From: Paramesorhizobium sp049065735
GTDB taxonomy: Bacteria; Pseudomonadota; Alphaproteobacteria; Rhizobiales; Rhizobiaceae
Length of the DNA: 64,000 nt
Direction of reading: 5' to 3'
Assembly: GCF_049065735.1 (NCBI RefSeq)
Contig: NZ_JBAKHD010000003.1
Span: 186,001-250,000, forward strand
Positions 26,120 to 34,241 of the stretch are shown piece by piece. The notes beneath the pieces were generated by a model that had not been told where the DNA came from, searched no databases, and worked only from the letters and a program-made list of their open reading frames with translations. Position 1 is the first letter of the stretch. Each line of letters begins with the position of its first letter. The position numbers were made by a program, and so were the translations under genes.

Positions 26120-27217
26120 ATGAGCCAAGCCCAAGCCACCGAATCCGCCACCGCCCCTGAGGCCACCGCCCAGATCCCCGTCACCGTGCTGACCGGCTAT
26201 CTCGGCTCCGGCAAGACGACGCTTTTGAACCGAATCCTCACCGAGAACCACGGCAAGCGCTATGCGGTCATCGTCAACGAGTTCGGTGAGATCGGCATCG
26301 ACAATGACCTCATTGTCGAGTCGGACGAAGAAATCTACGAGATGAACAATGGCTGCATCTGCTGCACGGTGCGCGGCGACCTGATTCGCGTCGTGGAAGG
26401 CCTGATGCGCCGTCCGGGACGCTTCGACGCCATCATCGTGGAGACGACCGGCCTTGCCGATCCCGTGCCCGTCGCCCAGACCTTTTTCATGGATGACGAT
26501 GTCCGCGCCAAGACCTCGCTCGACGCCGTCGTCGCGCTGGTCGATGCCAAGCACCTGCCTCTGCGCTTGAAGGACAGCCGCGAGGCGGAAGACCAGATCG
26601 CCTTCGCCGATGTGGTGCTATTGAACAAGACCGATCTGGTGACGCCGGAAGAAGCCGACAAGGTGGAGGCCACCATCCGCGCCATCAACCCCTACGCCAC
26701 CATCTATCGCACCGAACGCGCCGCCCTCCCGCTCGATCATGTGCTTGATCGCGGCGCATTCGACTTGAAGCGCGCGCTGGAGAACGACCCGCATTTCCTC
26801 GACCATGATCACCCCGATCATGTCTGCGGTCCGGATTGTGACCACGACCATCACCATCATCACCACCATGATCATGATCACGACCACCACCATCATGATC
26901 ACGGCCATGCCTCGCCGATCCATGACGTGACGGTCACCTCTGTGTCGCTGCGATCAGGCGAGGTCGATCCGGCGAAGTTCTTCCCTTGGGTGCAGAAGGT
27001 CACACAGGAGCAGGGGCCGAACATTCTTCGCCTTAAAGGCATCATCGCCTTGAAGAACGACCCGGACCGCTATGTGGTGCAGGGTGTGCACATGATTATC
27101 GAGGGCGACCACCAGCGCGCCTGGAAGGATGGCGAGGCACGCGAGAGCCGCCTCGTCTTCATCGGGCGCGAGCTTGACCGCGACGCGCTGAAAGCCGGCT
27201 TCGAGGCTTGTAAATAA
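26120..27217 (+). CDS. COG0523 (CobW/ZagA-type) metal chaperone GTPase
   Basis: 365 residues from ATG 26120, with AAAGAGG 7 bases upstream (the ATG 6 bases earlier is too close). G-motifs: VTVLTGYLGSGKTTLLNRIL (Walker A), ETTGLADPVP and LNKTDL. NNGCICCTVRGDL carries the CxCC metal site of the family. A His/Asp-rich loop at about residues 226-264 (HDHHHHHHHDHDHDHHHHD) suggests zinc binding. The C-terminal CobW domain ends near the stop. A zinc-delivery role is inferred rather than cobalamin synthesis, since no cob gene is nearby. Confidence 0.93.
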   Translation: MSQAQATESATAPEATAQIPVTVLTGYLGSGKTTLLNRILTENHGKRYAVIVNEFGEIGIDNDLIVESDEEIYEMNNGCICCTVRGDLIRVVEGLMRRPGRFDAIIVETTGLADPVPVAQTFFMDDDVRAKTSLDAVVALVDAKHLPLRLKDSREAEDQIAFADVVLLNKTDLVTPEEADKVEATIRAINPYATIYRTERAALPLDHVLDRGAFDLKRALENDPHFLDHDHPDHVCGPDCDHDHHHHHHHDHDHDHHHHDHGHASPIHDVTVTSVSLRSGEVDPAKFFPWVQKVTQEQGPNILRLKGIIALKNDPDRYVVQGVHMIIEGDHQRAWKDGEARESRLVFIGRELDRDALKAGFEACK

Positions 27218-27220
27218 ACG

Positions 27221-28195
27221 ATGCCGACGATTGCCCCGCTTGATCTGACCGGCCATTGCGTTCTCGCGCGCTTTGTCTCCGGCATTCCCTTCTTCGCGCT
27301 TGCCGATGGCACGATCCACCGCCTCGACAACGGCCACAAGGTAACGGAAGCCCATGACGGGCTTTTGTCCGCGACGCGCTCACTGGATGGCAAATCGCTG
27401 CTGACGGGCGGCGAGGATGGCCGCATCTGCCGCACGAATGCCAATGGCGACCCGGAGGAGCTCGCCTCCTTCCCGCGCAAATGGATGACAGCAGTCGCCT
27501 CCGGCCCGCAGGGAACCGTGGCCTTCGCCTCGGGCCGCAGCGCCTGGATGCGCGAGGCTAACGGCAAGCTGAAGGAATTCCAGCACCCGCGCAGCGCCGA
27601 GGGCGTCGCCTTCGCGCCGAAGGGCATGCGTCTCGCCGTCGCCCGCTATAATGGCGTGACGCTGCACTGGGCGGCGGCGGAGGGTAAGCCGGTGGAACTG
27701 GAATGGAAGGGCGCGCATATCGGCGTCACCTTCTCGCCCGATGGCCGTTTCCTCGTCACGTCCATGCAGGAAAACGCGCTGCATGGCTGGCGGCTGGAAG
27801 ACAACAAGCACATGCGCATGACCGGCTACCCGTCAAAGGTCAAGGACTGGTCGTGGAGCGTTAAGGGAAAATGGCTCGCCACGTCGGGCGCGCCCGCCGC
27901 TGTCATCTGGCCGTTCTCCGGCAAGGATGGCCCGATGGGCAAGGCCCCGCTGGAATTGGGCTTCCGCGGCGACGTCATGGTCAGCGCCGTCGCCTGCCAC
28001 CCCATCGAAGACATCGCCGCCATCGGCTATTCGGATGGCATGATCCTCGTCGTCCGCTTTAGCGACCAGAAAGAAGTGCTTCTCCGCCGCCCCGGCAAGG
28101 GAGCCGTCACCTCCATGGATTGGGATGACACCGGGCGGCGGCTCGTGTTCGGGTCGGATAAGGGGGATTGCGGGGTGGTGGATATTTCGGCTTGA
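27221..28195 (+). CDS. WD40-repeat protein linked to the COG0523 GTPase
   Basis: 324 residues, starting 3 bases after the GTPase stop, so cotranscribed. Repeated short beta-blade motifs are seen (SLDGKSLLTGGEDGRICRTN, SPDGRFLVTSMQENALHGWR, DDTGRRLVFGSDKGDCGVVD), giving a six- or seven-bladed propeller. No signal peptide. Role unknown; the partnership suggests a scaffold in metal handling. Confidence 0.88.
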   Translation: MPTIAPLDLTGHCVLARFVSGIPFFALADGTIHRLDNGHKVTEAHDGLLSATRSLDGKSLLTGGEDGRICRTNANGDPEELASFPRKWMTAVASGPQGTVAFASGRSAWMREANGKLKEFQHPRSAEGVAFAPKGMRLAVARYNGVTLHWAAAEGKPVELEWKGAHIGVTFSPDGRFLVTSMQENALHGWRLEDNKHMRMTGYPSKVKDWSWSVKGKWLATSGAPAAVIWPFSGKDGPMGKAPLELGFRGDVMVSAVACHPIEDIAAIGYSDGMILVVRFSDQKEVLLRRPGKGAVTSMDWDDTGRRLVFGSDKGDCGVVDISA

Positions 28196-28205
28196 AGGCT
28201 TGGCG

Positions 28206-28409
28206 CCCTCCCTCCCCCTTGCGGGGAGGGTGGCCGCGTTAGCGGACGGGTGGGGGTGGCGACGCCTGCACTATGGTCTTCGAAGCAAGCGCACGCGTCA
28301 CCACCCCCATCCGCCCGCTCCGCGGGTTTCGTCGCTGGAAAAGCCAAATCATTGGCTTTTCCTCGGCTGCGGCCGACCGCTCCTCAATCCCCGCAAGGGG
28401 GAAGGTGGG
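28206..28409. repeat. GC-rich palindromic intergenic repeat
   Basis: It opens CCCTCCCTCCCCCTTGCGGG, passes GCGTTAGCGGACGGGTGGGG and closes with CCCCGCAAGGGGGAAGGTGG. It is the same family as 35946-36088 and the insert at 11129-11271. It sits between the convergent WD40 and OYE genes and can act as a transcript end for both. Confidence 0.85.
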
Positions 28410-28417
28410 CGTCAGCG

Positions 28418-29533
28418 CTACACCAGCTCCGGATAATCGATATACCCCTTCGCCCCGCCGCCATAGAAGGTGGTATTATCAGGCGCATTCAGCTCCGCCT
28501 TCTCCTTGAACCGGCGCACCAGGTCCGGGTTGGCGATGAACGGCTTACCGAAGGCGACGAGGTCGGCGTATCCTTTCGCCACGGCCTCTTCCGCCATCTC
28601 CCGCGTATAGCCATTGTTGACAATCCACGCGCCCGTGCCGCCCGCATTGCGATAGGCCGCCTTGAAGGCCGCATAGTCGAACGGCTTGTCGCCCTGCTGG
28701 TAATCGCGCTCGCCGCCGGTCGCCCCCTCGATCACATGCACGAAGGCAAGGCCAAGCGGCCCAAGCTTGCCCGCGACATAATCGAACAGCGGCTGGGGCT
28801 CGGGATCAGAAATATCATTGGCCGGCGTTACCGGAGAAAGACGGATACCGGTGCGGCCGCCGCCGATTTCTTTGGTAACGGCGTCCACTACTTCGAGAAG
28901 GAACCGCGCCCGGTTCTCGATCGAGCCGCCATATGCGTCGGTACGGTGGTTGGTACCAGAGCGCATGAACTGGTCGAGCAGATAGCCATTGGCGGCATGG
29001 ATTTCGACGCCGTCGAAACCGGCCTCATCCACCGCCGCCCGCGCCGCGCGGCGGTAATCCTCGATAATGCCGGGCAGCTCACTCGCTTCCAATGCGCGCG
29101 GCTCCGAGGTTTCGACGAACCCGCCGCTGCCATCCGCATTGATGATATAGGTCTTGGTCTTGGCCCGGATCGCCGAAGGCGCGACCGGCGCGGCTCCTCC
29201 CGGCTGCAGCGAGGTGTGCGACACGCGCCCCACATGCCAGATCTGCGCGACGATCTTGCCGCCCTTCGCATGCACCGCATCGGTCACCTTGCGCCAGGCG
29301 GCAAGCTGCTCCGCCCCGTAGAGGCCCGGCACGTCCGCATAGCCCTGCCCCTGCTGGGTAATGGCCGTCCCCTCGGAAATGAGCAACCCAGCCGTGGCGC
29401 GCTGCGTGTAATAGGTGATGGCGAGCTCGGTCGGCGTCGCATTGGGCGAGCGGTTGCGCGTGAGCGGCGCCATGGCAATGCGATTGGCAAGTTCGAGATC
29501 GCCGGCCTTGATGGGGTCGAAAAGGGTCGTCAT
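28418..29533 (-). CDS. Old-yellow-enzyme-family NADH:flavin oxidoreductase (NemA-like)
   Basis: 371 residues, full-length TIM-barrel FMN enzyme. MAPLTRNRSPNATPT, QIWHVGRVSH, the His/Asn pair in EIHAANGYLLDQFMRSGTNH and DAYGGSIENRARF are OYE/NemA motifs. Such enzymes reduce activated alkenes, N-ethylmaleimide and nitrate esters and help detoxify electrophiles. It follows the ArsR-type regulator by 24 bases on the same strand and is probably controlled by it. Confidence 0.94.
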   Translation of the reverse strand: MTTLFDPIKAGDLELANRIAMAPLTRNRSPNATPTELAITYYTQRATAGLLISEGTAITQQGQGYADVPGLYGAEQLAAWRKVTDAVHAKGGKIVAQIWHVGRVSHTSLQPGGAAPVAPSAIRAKTKTYIINADGSGGFVETSEPRALEASELPGIIEDYRRAARAAVDEAGFDGVEIHAANGYLLDQFMRSGTNHRTDAYGGSIENRARFLLEVVDAVTKEIGGGRTGIRLSPVTPANDISDPEPQPLFDYVAGKLGPLGLAFVHVIEGATGGERDYQQGDKPFDYAAFKAAYRNAGGTGAWIVNNGYTREMAEEAVAKGYADLVAFGKPFIANPDLVRRFKEKAELNAPDNTTFYGGGAKGYIDYPELV

Positions 29534-29557
29534 TGCTATTCCTTCGTTTGGGAGAAG

Positions 29558-29848
29558 CTAGAGATCGGAGAGCGATTTGAGAAAAGCCGCGATGGTTTCC
29601 TCATTGCGCTTGTAAAAAATCCATTGCCCGACACGCCGCGAGGTCACGAGGTCCGCTCGCGAAAGCGTCGCCAGATGCGCCGACACCGCCGATTGCGACA
29701 GACCGCAATTGCGCTCAAACCCGCTGGCGCACACGCCCATCTCGAACGGGTGCTCCTGGGTGAAATGCCTCTCCGGCTCCTTCAGCCAGTTCAGCATGTC
29801 GATCCGTGTCGGATGCGCCAGCGCTTTCAGGATTTCGTCGCGGTTCAT
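29558..29848 (-). CDS. ArsR-type regulator of the OYE operon
   Basis: 96 residues from ATG 29848 with GAGGGG 4 bases upstream. MNRDEILKALAHPTRIDMLN and CGLSQSAVSAHLATLSRADL are the ArsR winged helix; VTSRRVGQWIFYKRNEE is the wing. The standard ELCVCDL metal box is absent; instead two cysteines (GVCASGFERNCGLSQ) precede the recognition helix and could sense thiol-reactive compounds, which fits an OYE target. It most likely autoregulates through the inverted repeat at its promoter. Confidence 0.9.
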   Translation of the reverse strand: MNRDEILKALAHPTRIDMLNWLKEPERHFTQEHPFEMGVCASGFERNCGLSQSAVSAHLATLSRADLVTSRRVGQWIFYKRNEETIAAFLKSLSDL

Positions 29849-29857
29849 GATCCCCTC

Positions 29858-29885
29858 TATATATCGGGCCAAGGCGATATATAGA
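29858..29885. promoter_or_regulatory. Operator of the ArsR-OYE operon
   Basis: CTATATATCG and CGATATATAG form perfect 10-base arms with an 8-base spacer, 10 bases before the regulator start. A third partial copy (GATATATATGA) follows at 29900-29910. ArsR proteins bind such AT-rich palindromes over their own promoter. Confidence 0.8.
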
Positions 29886-30044
29886 TCGTGTTTTGGTGAT
29901 ATATATGATGAACCGCTTCACATTGCCGTGATGGATTGCCTTTCGTCCCTTTCCTGTGGAACACGCCCCCTCCCCGCGCTGCCTTGATTGCGCCCATGAG
30001 CGGCCCGACTATGGTTGCCCTTCCTTTATCAGCACGAGATTCAT

Positions 30045-32348
30045 ATGGCAGAAGATATCCGTCGCCTCGCCCCGCTCATCGCAGCCGAGATCAACGCGCG
30101 CCCCGATCAGGCCGCCGCAGCGATTACGCTCCTCGACGAGGGGGCGACCGTTCCCTTCGTCGCCCGCTACCGCAAGGAGGCGACGGGCGGCCTTGACGAT
30201 ACGCAGCTGCGCCTGCTTTCCGAGCGCCTCGCCTACTTAAGGGAGCTGGAAGCCCGGCGCGTCACCATCCTCGAATCCATCCGCTCGCAGGGCAAGCTGA
30301 CGCCGGAACTGGAAGGCAAGATCGCTGCCGTTATCACCAAGGCGGAGCTGGAAGACATCTACCTGCCCTATAAGCCGAAGCGCCGCACCCGCGCCGAAAT
30401 CGCGCGCGAGCGCGGGCTGGGGCCGCTCGCCGAAGCCATCCTCAACGACCGCAAGCTCGTGCCCGCCGAAATCGCGCAATCCTACATCACCGACGATGTG
30501 CCCGACGTGAAGACGGCGCTGGAAGGCGCGCGCGACATCATCGCCGAGGGCATGGCCGAGAATGCCGATCTCCTTGGCCGCCTGCGCAACCATATGAAGG
30601 ACCGCGCCGTCCTGCGCTCTCGTGTCGTGGACGGCAAGCAGGAGGCGGGTGCGAAATTCTCCGATTATTTCGACCACGCCGAACGCTGGGCCACCGTCGC
30701 CGGCCACCGCGCCCTCGCCATGCTGCGCGGACGCAACGAGGACATTCTCTCGCTTGAAATCGAGGTGGATGCCGACGACACCTCGCCAGTGAAGCCCGTG
30801 GAGCGGATGATCGCCGCCGCCTATTCCATCGGCGCGACCCTGCCCGGCGACCGCTGGCTGATGGAAGTGGCGGGCTGGACCTGGCGCGTGAAGCTGTCGC
30901 TGCATCTCTCGCTCGACCTGATGCGCGAGCTTCGCGAACGGGCGGAGGAAGAGGCGATCCACGTCTTCGCCCGTAATCTGAAAGACCTGCTCCTCGCCGC
31001 CCCCGCCGGCGGACGCGCCACCATGGGCCTCGATCCCGGCATCCGCACCGGCGTCAAGGTCGCCGTGGTCGATGGCACGGGCAAGCTGCTGGCCACCTCG
31101 ACGGTCTATCCCTTCCCGCCGAAGAACGATCTGCGCGGCGCGCAGGCCGAGCTTGCCAGCCTCATTCGCAAGCACAAGGTCGAACTCATCGCCATCGGCA
31201 ATGGCACGGCGAGCCGCGAGACGGAGCGCGTCGTCGCCGATATGCTAGCGGATATGCCTGCACCCAAGCCGCTGAAAGTCATCGTCTCGGAGGCCGGCGC
31301 ATCCGTCTATTCTGCCTCACAGACCGCGGCAAACGAATTCCCAGATCTCGATGTTTCCTTACGGGGCGCAGTGTCCATCGCCCGCCGTTTGCAGGACCCG
31401 CTGGCCGAACTCGTCAAGATCGAGCCGAAATCTATCGGCGTCGGGCAGTACCAGCATGATGTCGACCAGTCCCGCCTCGCCCGCGCGCTCGATGCTGTCG
31501 TGGAGGATGCGGTGAACGCAGTCGGCGTTGACTTGAACACCGCTTCCGCCTCGCTGCTCGCCCGCGTCTCGGGTCTGGGCGCGTCGCTGGCGGAAGCCAT
31601 CATCGCCCACCGCAACGAGACCGGCCCGTTCAAGAGCCGCAAGGAACTTCTGAAAGTCCCGCGCCTCGGCAACCGCACCTTCGAGCAATGCGCCGGCTTC
31701 CTGCGCATTCCCAATGGCACGGAGCCGCTCGACGCCTCATCGGTTCACCCGGAAGCCTATGGCGTGGCGAAGAAGATCGTCGCCGCCTGCGGTCGCGACC
31801 TGCGCTCGCTGATGGGCGACAGCGCGGCCCTGAAAGCGCTCGACCCGCGGGTGTTCGTCGATGAGCGCTTCGGCCTGCCCACCATCAAGGACATCATCGC
31901 GGAGCTCGAAAAGCCGGGACGTGACCCGCGCCCCGAATTCAAGACTGCGACCTTTGCCGATGGCGTCGATGACATCAAGGATATGAAGCCCGGAATGCTG
32001 CTCGAAGGCACTGTCACCAACGTCGCCGCCTTCGGCGCTTTCGTCGATATCGGCGTCCATCAGGACGGCCTCGTCCACGTCTCGCAGCTCGCCGACAAAT
32101 TCGTGAAGGACCCGCACGAGGTGGTGAAGGCCGGCGACGTGGTGAAAGTCCGCGTACTGGAAGTGGACGTCCCGCGTAAGCGCATCAGCCTCACCATGCG
32201 CAAGGACACTGAGGCCCCGGCCCCCCGCGGCAATGACCGCGGCGCGCACCAGCCCAAGGGCGGCAAGAACTTCATGCAAAAGCCGCAGGAGAAACCGGCG
32301 ATGGGCGGGTTTGGCGCTGCGCTGGCAGAGGCGATGAAGAGGAAGTGA
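30045..32348 (+). CDS. tex: Tex, S1-domain RNA-binding transcription accessory protein
   Basis: 767 residues from ATG 30045 (MAEDIRRLAPLIAAEINARP); a TTG 30 bases upstream has no support. The Tex order is complete: N-terminal helix-turn-helix region, YqgF-like domain (GLDPGIRTGVKVAVVDGTGK), helix-hairpin-helix region (DLNTASASLLARVSGLGASL) and a C-terminal S1 domain (VTNVAAFGAFVDIGVHQDGL). Acts on nascent RNA/transcription complexes. No operon partner. Confidence 0.97.
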   Translation: MAEDIRRLAPLIAAEINARPDQAAAAITLLDEGATVPFVARYRKEATGGLDDTQLRLLSERLAYLRELEARRVTILESIRSQGKLTPELEGKIAAVITKAELEDIYLPYKPKRRTRAEIARERGLGPLAEAILNDRKLVPAEIAQSYITDDVPDVKTALEGARDIIAEGMAENADLLGRLRNHMKDRAVLRSRVVDGKQEAGAKFSDYFDHAERWATVAGHRALAMLRGRNEDILSLEIEVDADDTSPVKPVERMIAAAYSIGATLPGDRWLMEVAGWTWRVKLSLHLSLDLMRELRERAEEEAIHVFARNLKDLLLAAPAGGRATMGLDPGIRTGVKVAVVDGTGKLLATSTVYPFPPKNDLRGAQAELASLIRKHKVELIAIGNGTASRETERVVADMLADMPAPKPLKVIVSEAGASVYSASQTAANEFPDLDVSLRGAVSIARRLQDPLAELVKIEPKSIGVGQYQHDVDQSRLARALDAVVEDAVNAVGVDLNTASASLLARVSGLGASLAEAIIAHRNETGPFKSRKELLKVPRLGNRTFEQCAGFLRIPNGTEPLDASSVHPEAYGVAKKIVAACGRDLRSLMGDSAALKALDPRVFVDERFGLPTIKDIIAELEKPGRDPRPEFKTATFADGVDDIKDMKPGMLLEGTVTNVAAFGAFVDIGVHQDGLVHVSQLADKFVKDPHEVVKAGDVVKVRVLEVDVPRKRISLTMRKDTEAPAPRGNDRGAHQPKGGKNFMQKPQEKPAMGGFGAALAEAMKRK

Positions 32349-32422
32349 GTTTTATATCTTGAAACGTCGGTAGGACACAGAGGGGCGACGTAGAACGCCA
32401 GCTTCTCCATTTGGACCGAATG

Positions 32423-33163
32423 CTACGTCAACCCCTCCAACAACGCCTCCTCCATCCTCGCCTCCCCAAACCAGTTCAACCGGTTCACGCAAACATACCC
32501 CCGGTCGATCAGATCATTCTCATCTCCCGGCCTCGTCGCATGCGCGCGTCCGCGTGGGACGATCAGCACCGTCTTGCCCTCTTCCTCCGAGACCACCTGC
32601 GCCGTCGTGCCGATCTTGTCGCGCCCGATGTGGGGCTGGGCGACCGGCGCGGGCAATGTGGCGGGCAAATTCACGCTGAGCCAATGCCCCTCGAGCGCCC
32701 AAACCTCGCGCTCTTCCCAAAGCCTGCGAATGAACCGGGCAAGAAATCCCGCATCCTCCGGCTTTACATCCGGGTTCTTCACTCTCGAGAACCCGACAGC
32801 CGGAATGCCCCAGAACGTCGCCTCGCGGGCGATTCCGAGTGTGCCGGAATAGGCGATGTCCTCCGCCACATTGCGCCCATCATTGACGCCGGCGAGAACC
32901 AAATCAGGCTTCGGCCCCTCGGCAAAGAGCCACGTCATCGCCGCTACCACGCAATCCGCCGGTGTGCCGGAGCAGGCATAGCGGTTTTCCCCGTGATGCT
33001 GCATGGTCAGCGGCCTGCCGATAGTGATCGAAGCACCCGCCGCCGTGCGCTTGCCGTCAGGCGCGGCGACCCATACCTCGTCCGACAATTGCCGCGCCAC
33101 CTCTTCGAGCAGCGCCAGCCCCGGCGCATCGATGCCGTCATCGTTGCAGACAAGAATGCGCAT
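32423..33163 (-). CDS. surE: SurE-family 5'/3'-nucleotidase (paralogue)
   Basis: 246 residues. The metal site NDDGIDAPGL (Asp8, Asp9), APDGKRTAAGASITI, SGTPADCV and GVNDGRNVAEDIAYSGTLGI follow the SurE order. In the Rhizobiales the canonical surE usually neighbours serS and pcm; those genes are absent here, so this could be a second copy. It hydrolyses nucleoside monophosphates in related proteins. It is 16 bases downstream of the ABC transporter ATPase gene's stop and on the same strand but upstream of nothing else. Confidence 0.87.
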   Translation of the reverse strand: MRILVCNDDGIDAPGLALLEEVARQLSDEVWVAAPDGKRTAAGASITIGRPLTMQHHGENRYACSGTPADCVVAAMTWLFAEGPKPDLVLAGVNDGRNVAEDIAYSGTLGIAREATFWGIPAVGFSRVKNPDVKPEDAGFLARFIRRLWEEREVWALEGHWLSVNLPATLPAPVAQPHIGRDKIGTTAQVVSEEEGKTVLIVPRGRAHATRPGDENDLIDRGYVCVNRLNWFGEARMEEALLEGLT

Positions 33164-33179
33164 ATCGTCTCTTTCTCTT

Positions 33180-34241
33180 CTAACCCGGAATCACCCAGCC
33201 GCCCCGGATGGCGAGCCGCGCTTCCGCCCCTTCCTCCAGCCTCGCCGGATCGGGCAGGTCGAAATGCAGGTCTATATCCGGCCTCTCCAGTGGAAAAGCC
33301 TCGATGCGCGAACCGCCGCCGCGATAGATCGCGCGCTTGACGCGGATGGCGATGCCGCCAGCCTCGACGATGTCAAGATCCGCCGCGCGGACGCACACTT
33401 TCGCCGCCTCGTGCGGCGTCTCGTCCGCCCGGCAACGCAGCACCGCCTCCTGCCCAAGTATCCGCGCCCGGCAGCCCCAATCCTGCGCCTCCGTCAGAAC
33501 ATCGGCGGGCAGGACCATGCCTTGCGCGATAAAAGCGGCAACCATTTCGTTTGCCGGTTCCTCATAGAGCGTCCGCGGCGTGGCGAACTGCATGAGCCTG
33601 CCATGGTCGAGCACGGCGATCCGGTCGGCGAGCGCCATCGCCTCCGCCTGGTCATGGGTGATGTAGACGATGGTGGTTCCGGTGCGCTTGTGGAAGGCGG
33701 CGAACTCGTCCTCCATCGCCGCGCGCAAATGCACGTCGAGATTGGCAAGCGGCTCATCGAACAGCACCAGCGACGGCGCGGCGACGAGGCACCGGGCCAG
33801 CGCCACGCGCTGCCTTTGCCCGCCCGAAAGATTGGCCGGGCGGCGGTCGCCGAAGCCAGTGAGATTGACGAGCGCCAGCGCCTCCGCAACCCGCCGCTCC
33901 CGCACCGCCCTGTCCACCTTCGCCACCCGCAAGCTGTAGCCGACATTCTCCGCGACCGTCATATGCGGCCACAGCGCATAATTCTGGAAGACGATGCCCA
34001 CCTTGCGTTTCTCGGGCGGCATGTTGACGCCACGGCCCGCCATCACCTTGCCGCCGATGACGATCTCGCCTTCGTCCGGCTGTTCGAAGCCCGCCACCAT
34101 GCGTAGCAGCGTGGTCTTACCGCAGCCCGAAGGGCCGAGCACCGCGACGAACTCGCCATCCGCGACGTCGAGCGAAACATCTCGCAAGGCGGTGAAATCG
34201 TTGAAGCGCTTGGTGATGCCGCCGATCTTCAATCCCGCCAT
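33180..34241 (-). CDS. ABC importer ATP-binding subunit (spermidine/iron/AEP type)
   Basis: 353 residues from ATG 34241 with GGAG 9 bases upstream. Walker A GPSGCGKTTLLR, signature LSGGQRQRVALARCL and Walker B VLFDEPLANLD; a C-terminal TOBE-like domain takes up the last ~110 residues. Overlaps the permease gene by 13 bases. The open frame upstream of this ATG is an extension over the permease gene and not real coding sequence. Confidence 0.92.
   Translation of the reverse strand: MAGLKIGGITKRFNDFTALRDVSLDVADGEFVAVLGPSGCGKTTLLRMVAGFEQPDEGEIVIGGKVMAGRGVNMPPEKRKVGIVFQNYALWPHMTVAENVGYSLRVAKVDRAVRERRVAEALALVNLTGFGDRRPANLSGGQRQRVALARCLVAAPSLVLFDEPLANLDVHLRAAMEDEFAAFHKRTGTTIVYITHDQAEAMALADRIAVLDHGRLMQFATPRTLYEEPANEMVAAFIAQGMVLPADVLTEAQDWGCRARILGQEAVLRCRADETPHEAAKVCVRAADLDIVEAGGIAIRVKRAIYRGGGSRIEAFPLERPDIDLHFDLPDPARLEEGAEARLAIRGGWVIPG

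Noticed and set aside
26850..26910. CATGATCAC-rich tandem-like DNA, possible CRISPR or VNTR
   Set aside because: It encodes the His/Asp loop of the COG0523 GTPase; repeats are irregular and short, with no spacers.
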